A stretch of 64,000 bases of DNA from Colocasia esculenta (lineage: Eukaryota > Streptophyta > Magnoliopsida > Alismatales > Araceae), in the NCBI GenBank assembly GCA_014218235.1, contig CM024753.1, forward strand, positions 191,494,348 to 191,558,347. Reading direction: 5' to 3'. The translations under genes were made by a program, and so were the position numbers. A model generated the notes under the pieces. The model searched no databases. It was not told where the DNA came from and saw nothing but the letters and a program-made list of their open reading frames with translations. This document shows, piece after piece, positions 11,490 to 23,163 of the stretch. Numbering within the stretch: the stretch's first letter is position 1; every line of letters begins with the position of its first letter.

Positions 11490-11998
11490 ATGGCTTCAAG
11501 AGGTAGGCGTGGCGGAGCGCCGGCCCGTGAGGACGAGCCAAGAAATGAGGAGCGGGCGGAGCAGCAGGCCCCAGCACCTCAGGGTCCTGTACTTCCCCCA
11601 CCGCCGCCTGTGGATTATGGAGTATTTATGCAAGGTCTGGTGCAAGCCATGCAGACGTAGGCTCATACTCAGGTAGCTCTCCAGGCACAGTTGGAGGCTC
11701 AGGTTAGACTAATAAAACAACTAGTAGTCTGTGTCATTTAAAATTCCATGATGTTGTGTTGAATATGAAATTGCTCGTTGTTTGAAGTAGCAGGCTCAAG
11801 TTCCAACCCAGGACCATGGTGGACCTTCCATCATGGAGAGATTCAAGAGGATGCTACCACCCTCTTTCAAGGGGGAGAGCGATCCATTGTTTGCAGAAAG
11901 CTGGATGAGGGAGATAGAAAAGATCTTCCGAGCCATCAGGTGTGCAGATGAGGATAAGGTCACATTAGACACCTACATGCTACAGGAAAGAGCTGATG
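11490..11998 (+). pseudogene. 5' part of Tekay gag, split by nested insertion
   Basis: ATG at 11490 starts MASRGRRGG, followed by a Pro-rich N-terminus. A TAG at 11658-11660 interrupts it where CAG would fit. A 91-base insert with GT...AG borders (11703-11793) contains stops. Leaving it out keeps the reading frame into a typical gag core (MERFKRMLPP, WMREIEKIF) and on across the nested insertion at 11998 to 21506. The insert therefore looks like an intron. The gene breaks at codon GTA, where the nested element landed. Confidence 0.75.
11703..11793 (+). other. Probable small intron in Tekay gag
   Basis: The segment starts GT after CAG and ends GTAGCAG before GCT. Its length of 91 is not a multiple of three and it carries in-frame stops. 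The frames on both sides agree only if it is removed. A frame-breaking insertion is the alternative. Confidence 0.5.
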
Positions 11999-14900
11999 TG
12001 TAGCAACCCGGAAAATTCAGTATTTAAAAATTCGAAATAATAATTTCTTTAAAACGAAATAATAGAAATATACGTACTATTATTGTATGTGCAAGAACAC
12101 ATCTAAAAATTCCTTAAAAATTATAAATCAACCCCAAATATTATTCCTAAATGTTCCACGAAGAAATACGTGCAACGAAAAATCTGATTGGCCAAGCGTA
12201 CGTCACAATGTGACTAATTATCTAAATTTAGAAACTAAGTCGGAAAACTGTTAACACGGAAAGATAACGCGCCCATAAATTAAATGAACATGTCGGAGAG
12301 ACTTCCAACATCATGGAATGAATAACCATTATTGGGTTTGGACCAATGTACCTCTCATAGCCCATGAATAAATTCAAATAAGAAAATGTAATAAAAAATA
12401 TAACTCTATTATTCCCTAATTAAAAAAGGGAAAACCTATAAGATAAATTCCAATAAATAATGGGCTTGGTTAAATAGACCATTAGCAATTAATGGGCAAA
12501 AATAATGATTTTAAAAATAAGAATAATGGGAAAATACCCTAAAATTCGTAACTAAATTATTACCTAAATAGAAAAGAGATATTTAATGCATTAAATAAGC
12601 AATTTGAAATGGAATTGGATTCCTAAACCTACCCCATATGGTTTAGCACGAATTTAGACCTCAACCTAACCCAAATAGAAGTTGGAAAGCAAGGAAGGAA
12701 AGAAGGAGTTAGGAAATCTCGTAATTAAAGAGAAATTTGAGTAGTAGTAGGAATAGGAATCCTCACTAGCTTAAATACTCTCTTAACTCTCCATGGTCGG
12801 CCGTGAAACTTTGCTGGGGCTTGCTGGACGTGGAGAGAAGGCCAAGGAGGAGGAGAATTCGTGCGGAGAAGGCTCTCTCAAGCATCTTCCTTTGTTCTTC
12901 AAGTTCTAACCGTAGAAGAGTAAAACGACTAAAGGTAGGCATTCTTACGAGCAAAACCTAATTAATTTCGTCTGTAGATTGTTCCATGTACTAGGAACAA
13001 AACCCTCAAGTTTCATATTTTTCCATCGAGCCAATCTTTTATGGTTGATTTGTGAAGTTCTGCAAATATAATGAACCCGACCCTTCTTCTTTATTCTTGA
13101 TCTCCATGTATACTCAACCTCGTGCTCTCAAATTTTAACTAGAGTTACTAAGAGATGTTAGGCATCTTTTGCCCCTAAAAGCCCTAATTTTTATCCATCC
13201 TTCGTTACGAATTAAATCTTGCAAGATCTCGACAATGTACTGTCGCGGTTTAACCTTGACTTGTGTTACAAGTTCCATAGCTCCTTGTGGAGTCGTGTTT
13301 AGATCAAGTGTTCAACAAAGAACTTGTTACCTCATGAGTCTACTTTCATTTGGCACTAGTTTCCCCAATTTTTGTTGACTGTGTTGAGAGTATTAGCCCG
13401 AACATTAACACTATGTCAGATTCATATAGTCAGTCACAATATGTTTTATTACCTAGTCAAACGACATTTGTTTCTCAATTATTTGCTACTGTAGAAAGTA
13501 TTGGAAGTAATCTAACTAACAAAGGTGGTTTCACTCGATTTGGATCACCCTAGCATTTGTTTTGATTTTTCAAACCCACAGCTGTCAAACCCAATCCAAG
13601 TCGGAGTTGGAAATAGGTAGAAAAAGCAACCCAAACGTCATTTTCAGCTAGCGACAGGTCGACACATTGCTACCATAAAGCGACAACATCATGGTCGCAA
13701 CCCATACCAAACATCAGGCCGTTTCGTGGTCTTTTTCAAAAGGCGACAAGATCATGGTTGACTTCATGTTCTGAAGGCGACAGGCACTATGTCGCCTTCT
13801 GCCTCTGTCCACTTAATCGGCCATAACCTTTTCTGTAGACCTCAGATTGATAAGCTGTTTTCTGTTCTGGATTCCTCATTCAAAGGGCTTCAATTGGTAT
13901 ATTCATGTGTGAGATTTGAATGAAAATTCAATGAGTTATGACCTTAGGAAGTGAAGGGATGGGATTGCATTTGCCTTCTAAAAGGCATGCATCTTGGTTT
14001 CCGTCGTTTTGTGTCGTTCTTTGCATGTGTGAGTTTGATCTCTTCTAGTAAGGTTCTAGAAAGTATTAACATGCATTTATCAACCCATATCAAAGTTAAA
14101 ACATAATTACATGATTTTTAATTGTTCTTAAGTTCATATACTTTCTGTCAACAGTCATGTACAAACACATGTTATAAAATGGAGTTATATTGAATGACTT
14201 AAAATGCAATAACACGACTTCTTTCTATCCATGATTTATCTTACACTCACACACACTTGAACCATCCAAACATGGCTTAACTTGGCATGAAAATACATCA
14301 TAATGTATCTGGTAATTAATCGCAATAATGTATATTTTGCTCTATTTTAAATGAACTTGTCTTCATTTCTCGCGTTGTTTGGGAATACTGTTACCGACAC
14401 TCCACTGTTCTAGAATTCCTCTAGAACGTCGGGCACTTGTTTCTATATACACACTTTTCTTGGCTTGTGGTGAACTCTCTGTCGGATATTCCTTTCGCTA
14501 GACTAGTGACCCCTTGACCAAGACCTTCGTAAGTCTCCTCTGTCCATGGATTCCCACATGGTCGACGAGCTGGTTGTACCCTAACACCTATGATACCTTT
14601 TAAGGATCGACAAGGTCTAAACAGCCTTAGTTGCTCTTGCTCTTATCTTGAATCACGCCGGACCTCTGGACCTGTGCATAACGAGGTCAGCGGAAGGGTT
14701 GTGTATTCCACCTGACTGCCAACGTCGTACGTGTGTGTTGTGCAACTGTTACTATCGCTCGTTACTCGACATTTCTTGTGCAATGACCATAAGATCTCAT
14801 CTATACTCTACTCGCTCGTCTATTCACATTCACTCTACTATCTCGTCTCTCTCGTACTCTCTTAGTACTCTTTGAGTTGTGTGGCTCCTACTGTTTTGTA

Positions 14901-16094
14901 CTGTTCATGACTGTCTAGCGCTATAATATGGGTCTTGTGACTCTAATGTATCCAATGCATACTGTGCAGGGCACGGAGAGTGTCCGAGGGGCTCCAATCT
15001 AGTCCTGGGGGCAGAGAGCCACCCGAAAATACCTGCAGGGGCTATTGACGGTGTTCTGCATGGCACCGGTTCTGATTATACTGTATTGGATAGACATCTG
15101 ACTATTATCCTTTTAGTCTGAGGAGTTCAGACATACTGTGTGATTACTGTGCTATCGCAAACCGTTACTGAACGGCTACTGTCCTAGAAGTGACTATTGA
15201 TGTATTCTACAAGTGCACCGTTGTGCAACCATACCCGCTATCTCGTTACGCGCTATCTTGTCATCTGCTCTACTTGCTCTACTTGATACATGCTATCTTG
15301 AGTTATTGCGTTCTATCGTGACTTGATCGCATTCAAAGTACTATATTTTCTCTCGGCTATCTACGGATAACCAAAGTGCCATTACTATTTCGATTGACGA
15401 AAGTTAATCAAAAGTGCTATACCATCTCGATTGACAAAAATCAATCAAAGTGCAATTTACTCTCTACATGATCAACTACTTTCTCTCTCCTTGCTATACA
15501 TGTCGCTTGCTATTTCTCAACAATGACGTTACTTGCTATTGTTATCGTTTCTATCGTGACTTGACTTTAATCATCGCGCTATACTTGATTCATCTGCTAT
15601 TTGAACCATGTTACTTGTGCTATTACTTTCTTGACTTTACATGACTCGCTCTATCATTAGTTACTCTGCCATTTAATGCATTAATTATTTAAAGCCTACT
15701 TGATCCTGAGATTTAAGTCCTACTGGGCGTTATCGCTCACCCTTCGTTATTTGTTGTTGTGTCTCAGGTAAGTCGGACGATGACGTTATACGTACCAATG
15801 GGACAAGACTAGAGTGATGAGCGACCCGAAGTCAACTCATGAAGTTACCCTAGTACAATGAAGTCTAGTAGTTATTACTTTGGATTTCTTTTCAATATAG
15901 TGATGTCATTGAGCCTTGTGTTTGGCTCCGAATTAGTGGTTGTAATAGTCTTAGTGATTTTATGATGAAATCAAGAGTTATTTCAATTATCAGATGCTCT
16001 GATGTTTGCGAAAGTATGCTCAATTGTCGTTACCATACTCGTTGTTCGCGTCTCCCTCCGATTTATTCCGCTGCTAAATTGGAGGGGCGTGACA
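11999..16094 (+). repeat. 5' LTR of nested gag-only element (4.1 kb)
   Basis: It begins TGTAGCAACCCGG and ends GGGGCGTGACA. The first 700 bases are AT-rich. A hairpin cluster lies at 13647-13799. The part 14400-15650 is a low-complexity stretch rich in CTATC/ACTTG. Small ORFs inside are not similar to anything I recognise and are probably chance. Confidence 0.95.
13647..13799. repeat. Inverted-repeat cluster in the 4.1-kb LTR
   Basis: At least three hairpins with GCGAC-type arms follow one another. The last is perfect over ten bases: GAAGGCGACA (13773-13782) and TGTCGCCTTC (13790-13799). GCGAC / GTCGC is at 13680-13698. The first hairpin is partly decayed here, but in the 3' LTR it is perfect over nine bases: GGTAGCGAC (19033-19041) and GTCGCTACC (19052-19060). 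Confidence 0.75.
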
Positions 16095-16096
16095 GT

Positions 16097-16109
16097 TGGT
16101 ATCAGAGCC
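16097..16109 (+). promoter_or_regulatory. Primer-binding site (tRNA-Met type)
   Basis: TGGTATCAGAGCC starts two bases after the LTR end. It is the standard plant initiator tRNA-Met primer site. Confidence 0.9.
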
Positions 16110-16241
16110 TAGGATGTCCTTATTAGAATATTTTAAGTCTAGGGATGTTCTAGGTGAACTTCCATAACCGTGTCTAAGTCAACCACCATACCTATGTGAG
16201 AGATTGGGTAAAGCTTGGGGTTATGCTAGGAGCTTAACTAT

Positions 16242-17279
16242 ATGTATATGTACCCTAAGTTTAAGAAGGAAATTAATAAGTATTATTACTCGCAGGGACT
16301 AGAGGAGATGGCTGGCGAGCATGCACCAATGCACGAATTACAACAGACCATACAGGGGTTAACTCAAGCCCTTAACAACGTAATTCAAGCAGGAGCAAGA
16401 AATGGGGCAGGAGACTTATATGGGAACTTTCAACGAATAAATCCCCCTAGGTTTAATGGAACTCCAGATCCCGATGAAGCTGAAAATTGGGTGAAGGCAA
16501 TGGAACGGATCTTTAGGATTATGCAATGTTCAGTGCAAGAGAAAGTCCTTCTGGCAACCTTCCAGTTGGACCGCGATGCTAGAACCTGGTGGGAAGCTGC
16601 CAGTCGACAATTACCCAACATCAACATAGAGTGGGGAAAATTTTTAGAACTCTTCAACACCAAATACTTTCCCGAGAGGATTCGTGAGAAGAAGGCAAAT
16701 GAATTCGCCAATTTAAAACAACGAATGACGTCTGTAGCAGAATATGAAGCACAATTTGAAAGACTAGCACAGTACGCACCACATCTGGTGAGTACGGAGA
16801 GGATGAAGGCGAAGAGATTCCTAGAAGGGTTGAGACCTGTGTTCTGGGAAAAGTTGGCTCCACTAGACATTGTAGTGTATTCAGACATGGTATTGAGAGC
16901 TCAATTAGTAGAAGACACCTTGGAACTTCTTGAAAAGAGTCATAAGAAGAAAGTGTTGAAAAGGCAACGTGCTACTCATTCCAAAGATAATAAAGGGAGA
17001 AATACCATAGATAGCAAGAGAATGAAAGGGGAAGTGAAGCAGAAGGAATTCTATAAATTTTGTAAGAAACCAGGGCACCAGATTGATAACTGTTGGAAGA
17101 AATTGGGAAGATGCTTGCGATGTGGAAGTCAACAACATCGAGTCATCGATTGTCCAACAAAGAAGAACCAAACTCCACGCCAAGGACGATTACAAGCCCT
17201 CATAGATATGAATCATGCCAATGAAGGCGGACAAGGTACCATCACTAAACCCTTAGTTTGTTCCATATTATTTTCGTGA
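16242..17279 (+). CDS. Gag protein of the nested element (chromovirus type)
   Basis: An intact 345-codon frame. The likely true start is the in-frame ATG at 16308 (MAGEHAPMHELQQ), since the first 22 codons are unlike gag. The retrotransposon gag core covers roughly residues 65-230, with the blocks PPRFNGTPDPDEAENW, RTWWEAASRQLP and MTSVAEYEAQFERLAQYAPH. A basic region follows. Near the C-terminus are two zinc knuckles. The second is complete (CLRCGSQQHRVIDC). The first has lost its leading Cys (YKFC...). The protein would form the particle that packages the RNA. It is related to the Tekay gag on either side, for example the shared E-Y-E-A and Y-A-P-H blocks. No pol follows: stop, then the polypurine tract. 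Confidence 0.9.
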   Translation: MYMYPKFKKEINKYYYSQGLEEMAGEHAPMHELQQTIQGLTQALNNVIQAGARNGAGDLYGNFQRINPPRFNGTPDPDEAENWVKAMERIFRIMQCSVQEKVLLATFQLDRDARTWWEAASRQLPNINIEWGKFLELFNTKYFPERIREKKANEFANLKQRMTSVAEYEAQFERLAQYAPHLVSTERMKAKRFLEGLRPVFWEKLAPLDIVVYSDMVLRAQLVEDTLELLEKSHKKKVLKRQRATHSKDNKGRNTIDSKRMKGEVKQKEFYKFCKKPGHQIDNCWKKLGRCLRCGSQQHRVIDCPTKKNQTPRQGRLQALIDMNHANEGGQGTITKPLVCSILFS

Positions 17280-17371
17280 TAGCAAAGCCCTAAGTGGAGG
17301 AGGTGATGGAATGAAATATCCATAGTAAATTGGTAGTCGTATCATATCATATGAATTTGGAGACCAAATTC

Positions 17372-17388
17372 TTTTAAGTGGGGGAGGA
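17372..17388 (+). promoter_or_regulatory. Polypurine tract of nested element
   Basis: TTTTAAGTGGGGGAGGA lies directly before the 3' LTR and would prime plus-strand synthesis. Confidence 0.85.
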
Positions 17389-20300
17389 TGTAGCAACCCG
17401 GAAAATTCAGTATTTAAAAATTCGAAATAATAATTTCTTTAAAATGAAATAATAGAAATATACGTACTATTATTGTATGTGCAAGAACACATCTAAAAAT
17501 TCCTTAAAAATTATAAATCAACCCCAAATATTATTCCTAAGTGTTCGACGAAGAAATATGTGCAACGAAAAATCTGATTGGCCAAGCGTACGTCACAATG
17601 TGACTAATTATCCAAATTTAGAAACTAAGTCGGAAAACTGTTAACACGGAAAGATAACGCGCCCATAAATTAAATGAACATGTCGGAGAGACTTCCAACA
17701 TCATGGAATGAATAACCATTATTGGGTTTGGACCAATGGACCTCTCATAGCCCATGAATAAATTCAAATAAGAAAATGTAATAAAAAATATAACTCTATT
17801 ATTCCCTAATTAAAAAAGGGAAAACCTATAAGATAAATTCCAATAAATAATGGGCTTGGTTAAATAGACCATTAGTAATTAATGGGCAAAAATAAGGATT
17901 TTAAAAATAAGAATAATGGGAAAATACCCTAAATTTGTAACTAAATTATTACCTAAATAGAAAAGAGATATTTAATGCATTAAATAAGCAATTTGAGATG
18001 GAATTGGATTCTTAAACCTACCCCATATGGTTTAGCACGAATTTAGACCTCAACCTAACCTAAATAGAAGTTGGAAAGCAAGGAAGGAAAGAAGGAGTTA
18101 GAAAATCTCGTAATTAAAGAGAAATTTGAGTAGTAGTAGGAATAGGAACCCTCACTAGCTTAAATACTCTCTTAACTCTCCATGGCCGGCCCTGAAACTT
18201 TGCTGGGGCTTGCTGGACGTGGAGAGAAGGCCAAGGAGGAGGAGAATTCATGGGGAGAAGGCTCTCTCAAGCATCTTCCTTTGTTCTTCAAGTTCTAGCC
18301 CTAGAAGAGTAAAACGACTAAAGGTAGGCATTCTCACGAGCAAAACCCAATTAATTTCGTATGTAGATTGTTCCATGTACTAGGAAGAAAACCCTCAAGT
18401 TTCATATTTTTCCATCGAGCCAATCTTTTATGGTTGATTTATGAAGTTGCAAATATAATGAACCCAACCCTTCTTCTTTATTCTTGATCTCCATGTATAC
18501 TCAACCTCGTGCTCTCAAATTTTAACTAGAGTTACTGAGGGATGTTAGGCATCTTTTACCCCTAAAGCCCTAATTTTTATCCATCCTTCGTTACGAATTA
18601 AATCTTGCATGATCTCGACAATGTACTGTCACGGTTTAACCTTGACTTGTGTTACAAGTTCCATACCTCTTTGTGGAGTCGTTTTTAGATCAAGTGTTCA
18701 ACAAAGAACCTGTTACCTCATGAGTCTACTTTCATTTGGCACTGGATTCCCCAATTTTTGTTGACTGCATTGAGAGTATTAGCCAGAACATTAACACTAT
18801 GTCAGATTCACGTAGTCAGTCACAATATGTTTTATTACCTAGTCAAACGACATTTGTTTCTCAATTATTTGCTACTATAGAAAGTATTGGAAGTAATCTA
18901 ACTAACAAAGGTGGTTTCACTCAATTTGGATCACCCTAGCATTTGTTTTGATTTTTCAAACCCACAGCTGTCAAACCTAATCCAAGTCGGAGTTGGAAAT
19001 AGGTAGAAAAAGCAACCCAAACGTCATTTTCAGGTAGCGACAGGTCGACACGTCGCTACCATAAAGCGACAACATCATGGTCGCGACCCATACCAAAAAT
19101 CAGGTCGTTTCGTGGTCTTTCTCAGAAGGCGACAAGATCATGGTCACCTTCATGTTCTGAAGGCGACAGGCACTGTGTTGCCTTCTGCCTCTGTCCACCT
19201 AATCGGCCATAACTTTTTCTATAGACCTCGGATTGACGAGCCGTTTTCTTTTCTGGATTCCTCATTCAAAGGGCTTCAATTTGGTATATTCATGTGTGAG
19301 ATTGGAATGAAAATTCAATGAGTTATGACCTTAGGAAGTGAAGGGATGGGATTGCATTTGCCTTCTAAAAGGCATGCATCTTGGTTTCCGTCGTTTTGTG
19401 TCGTTCTTTGCATGTGTGAGTTTGATCTCTTCTAGTAAGGTTCTAGAAAGTATTAACATGCATTTATCAACCCATATCAAAGTTAAAACATAATTACATG
19501 ATTTTTAATTGTTCTTAAGTTCATATACTTTCTGTCAACAGTCATGTACAAACACATGTTATAAAATGGAGTTATATTGAATGACTTAAAATGCAATAAC
19601 ACGACTTCTTTCTATCCATGATTTCTCTTACACTCACACACACTTGAACCATCCAAACATGGCTTAACTTGGCATGAAAATACATCATAATGTATCTGGT
19701 AATTAATTGCAATAATGTATATTTAAATTGCTCTATTTTAAATGAACTTGTCTTCGTTTCTCGCGTTGTTTGGGAATACTGTTACCGACGCTCCACTGTT
19801 CTAGAATTCCTCTAGAACGTCGGGCACTTGTTTCTATATACACACTTTTCTTGGCTTGTGGTGAACTCTCCGTCGGATATTCCTTTCGCCGGACTAGTGA
19901 CCCCCTGACCAAGGCCTCCGTAAGTCTCCTCTGTCCATGGATTCCCACATGGTCGACGAGCTGGTTGTACCCTAACACCTATGATACCCTTTAGGGGTCG
20001 ACAAGGTCCAATCAGCCTTAGTTGCTCTCGCTCTTATCTTGAATCACGTCGGACCTCTGGGCCTGTGCATAACGAGGTCAGCGGAAGGGTTGTGTATTCC
20101 ACCTGACTGCCAACGCCATACGCGTGTGTTGTGCAACTGTTACTATCGCTCGTTACTCGACGTTTCTTGTGCAATGACCATAAGATCTCATCTATACTCT
20201 ACTCGCTCGTCTATTCACGTTCACTCTACCATCTCGTCTCTCTCGTACTCTCTTAGTACTCTTTGAGATGTGTGGCTACTACTGTTTTGTACTGTTCATG

Positions 20301-21500
20301 ACTGTCTAGCGCTATAATATGGGTCTTGTGACTCTACTGTATCCAATGCATACTGTGCAGGGCACGGAGAGTGTCCGAGGGGCTCCAATCTAGTCCTGGG
20401 GGCAGAGAGCCACCCGAAAATACCTGCAGGGGCTATTGACGGTGTTCTGCATGGCACCGGTTCTGACTATACTGTATTGGCTAGACATCTAACTATTATC
20501 CTTTTAGTCTGAGGAGTTCAAACATACTGTGTGATTATTGTGCTATCGCAAACCGTTACTGAACGGCTACTGTCCTAGAAGTGACTATTGCCGTATTCTA
20601 CAAGTGCACCGTTGTGCAACCATACCCGCTATCTCGTTACACGTTATCTCGTTACGCGCTATCTTGTCATCCGCTCTACTTGCTCTACTTGATACTTGCT
20701 ATCTTGAGTTATTGCGTTCTATCGTGACTTGATTGCATTCAAAGTACTATATTTTCTCTCAGCTATCTACGGATAACCAAAGTGTCATTACTATTTCGAT
20801 TGACGAAAGTTAATCAAAAGTGCTATACCATCTCGATTGACGAAAATCAATCAAAGTGCAATTTACTCTCTACATGATCAACTACTTTCTCTCTCCTTGC
20901 TATACATGTCGCTTGTTATTTCTCGACAATGACGTTACTTGCTATTGTTATCATTTCTATCGTGACTTGACTTTAATCATCGCGCTATACTTGATTCATC
21001 TGCTATTTGAACCATGTTACTTGTGCTATTACTTTCTTGACTTTACATGACTCGCTCTATCATTAGTTACTCTATCATTTAATGCATTAATTATTTAAAG
21101 CCTGCTTGATCCTGAGATTTAAGTCCTAATGGGTGTTATCGCTCACCCTTCATTATTTGTTATTGTGTCTCAGGTAAGTCGGACGATGACGTTATATGTA
21201 CCAATGGGACAAGACTAGAGTGATGAGCGACCCAAAGTCAACTCATGAAGTTACCCTAGTACAATGAATTCTAGTAGTTATTGCTTTGGATTTCTTTTCA
21301 ATATAGTGATGTCATTGAGCCTTGTGTTTGGCTCCGAATTAGTGGTTGTAATAGTCTTAGTGATTTTATGATGAAATCAAGAGTTATTTTAATTATTAGA
21401 TGCTCTGATGTTTGCGAAAGTATGCGCAATTGTCGTTACCATACTCGTTGTTCACGTCTCCCTCCGATTTATTCCGCTGCTAAATTGGAGGGGCATGACA
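17389..21500 (+). repeat. 3' LTR of nested gag-only element (4.1 kb)
   Basis: Matches 11999-16094 throughout. Visible differences are scattered substitutions plus small indels, for example an extra 15-base repeat of TCTCGTTACACGTTA type near 20632-20650. It ends GGGGCATGACA, followed by the TGATG target copy. Confidence 0.95.
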
Positions 21501-21505
21501 TGATG

Positions 21506-23163
21506 TATGGTGGGCTTCATTGCTGCGTACCCGGTTTGAAGACGGCGCAGTTGATGTTGCTTGGGACGAGTTCGTGAGGCTCTTTCGGGTCAAGTTCGTC
21601 CCCGAGCATATTCAAGATCGGATGGAGCAGGAGTTCCTCTCTTTGGCTCAAGGCTCCATGACCATGCTAGAGTATGAGGCAAGGTTTGTAGAACTATCTA
21701 AGTATGCACCTCATATTGTGGCTGATGAGCGCAGAAAGGCGAAGAAGTTTGTGATGGGACTCAAACCATCACTGAGGACGAGGCTAGTGGCGTTCGACCA
21801 TCGCACTTTGGACGAGGCACTTAGTGCTGCTTGCAGACATGAGGGTGAGATGGAGCAATACCTTGAAGAGAAGAAGGCTTCGCAGAAGAGACCTACAGCT
21901 ACGTTCCAGCGGCAGCACAAGAAGAAAGCGGTGTACCAGACACAACAGCGATCAGTAGCAGTCAGCAATGCTCAGGTACCCTCTGTACGTTCCCCTGGTG
22001 CGAAGAAAGAGTGTCCCCACTGTGGGAAGACACATGGTGGTTCCGAATGTTGGATGATTGCGGGAAAGTGCTTGAAGTGCGGAAGTAGCGACCACAAGAT
22101 CAAGGATTGTCCGAGACTTCAGCTGGGAGTCCAGCGCGGAGAGCCAGCCCCAGCAGCGGTAGCGGCAGCAGCGCCAGCTACAGGAAGACCAGGAAGGCCT
22201 CGAGCCCCAGCTCGAGTGTTTTCTTTAGCGCGCGAGGATGCCGAGCAGGCGGAGCATGTCACCGAAGGTACGGTTTTACTTCTAGGTGTGCACGCTCGGG
22301 TTTTGTTTGATACGGGTGCTACTCACTCGTTCATTTCCGAGCGGTTCGCTAGGCAGTTAGCCCTAGAGTCAGGCATAGAGTCTGAGGATTTAGAGGTCCC
22401 TTTGTCTGTGCACACCCTTGCGGGTACGGTATCGACTAGGAAGTGCATTCCGTTGTTACCTGTGTGCATTGAGGATAGAATCCTAGAAGGGTGTTTCTTC
22501 TTGCTAAAGATGAAGGACTTTGATGCTATTCTTGGTCTGGATTGGCTAGAGGAGCACTATGCATTAGTAGATTTTCGTGGGAAGAGGATTGTTTTCCGCA
22601 TTCCTGGTGAGGACGAGTTTTCTCATCCCTTGCCAAGGAACTTGGCGGGAAAGTTAGTCATCTCTGCCATGAAGGCGATGCGCATGGTAAACAAGGGTTG
22701 TGATGCTTTTCTTTCCAGCGTGGTATTAGTACCTAAGGCTGATGAGTCACCTACTCTTGCAGAGATTGATGTAGTGCAGGATTTTCCAGACGTTTTTCCC
22801 GATGATTTGTCTGGTTTGCCACCGGATAGAGAGGTAGAGTTTACCATAGAGTTGCTTCTGGGCACCTCTCCTATCTCAAAGGCTCCATATCGGATGGCAC
22901 CTGCGGAGTTAGCCAAATTGAGGAGGCAGTTGCAAGAGTTGCTAGATAAGGGATTTATTCGCCCTAGTGTTTCCCCTTGGGGCGCACATGTATTATTCGT
23001 CAAGAAGAAAGACAGGTCACTTAGGTTATGCATTGACTACAAAAAGCTGAACCAAGTGACTGTGAAGAACAGGTATCCCTTACCTCGTATTGATGATTTG
23101 TTTGACCAGTTACAGGATGCATCAGTCTTTTCTAAGATTGATTTGCGATCTGGTTATCATTAG
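21506..23163 (+). pseudogene. Tekay-type gag (rest), protease and start of RT
   Basis: The frame is continuous with the gag piece ending at 11998. The gag core resumes with a WWASLLRTRF block. Two zinc knuckles lie at about 22010-22115 (CPHCGKTHGGSEC and CLKCGSSDHKIKDC). An Ala/Pro linker leads to the aspartic protease, with DTGATHSFIS near 22308. RT begins about 22860 (PYRMAPAELAKL, KGFIRPSVSPWG, LCIDYKKLN). The frame ends at TAG 23161-23163, directly after SGYH, where the family has Gln, so CAG to TAG is the likely change. No other break is seen in this half. Activity would need read-through or an intact relative. Confidence 0.9.

Larger units (their letters stand above)
11999..21500 (+). 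mobile_element. Complete nested LTR retrotransposon with giant LTRs and gag only
   Basis: Two near-identical LTRs (11999-16094 and 17389-21500) bound an interior of only 1294 bases. The target duplication TGATG is present at 11994-11998 and 21501-21505. The interior has a primer-binding site, one gag ORF and a polypurine tract, but no protease, RT, RNase H or integrase. It is therefore non-autonomous and must borrow enzymes. LTR copies compared by eye differ at roughly one to three positions per hundred, so insertion is fairly recent. It disrupts the Tekay gag. Confidence 0.95.

Noticed and set aside
12766..15644. Small ORFs inside the 4.1-kb LTRs (such as 13169, 13350, 14648, 15450)
   Set aside because: Short, low-complexity and without recognisable domains. 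Some are present in both LTR copies only because the LTRs are duplicates.
22107..22310. Ser/Arg-rich ORF overlapping gag-protease linker
   Set aside because: An alternate-frame shadow of the chromovirus gag-protease ORF.
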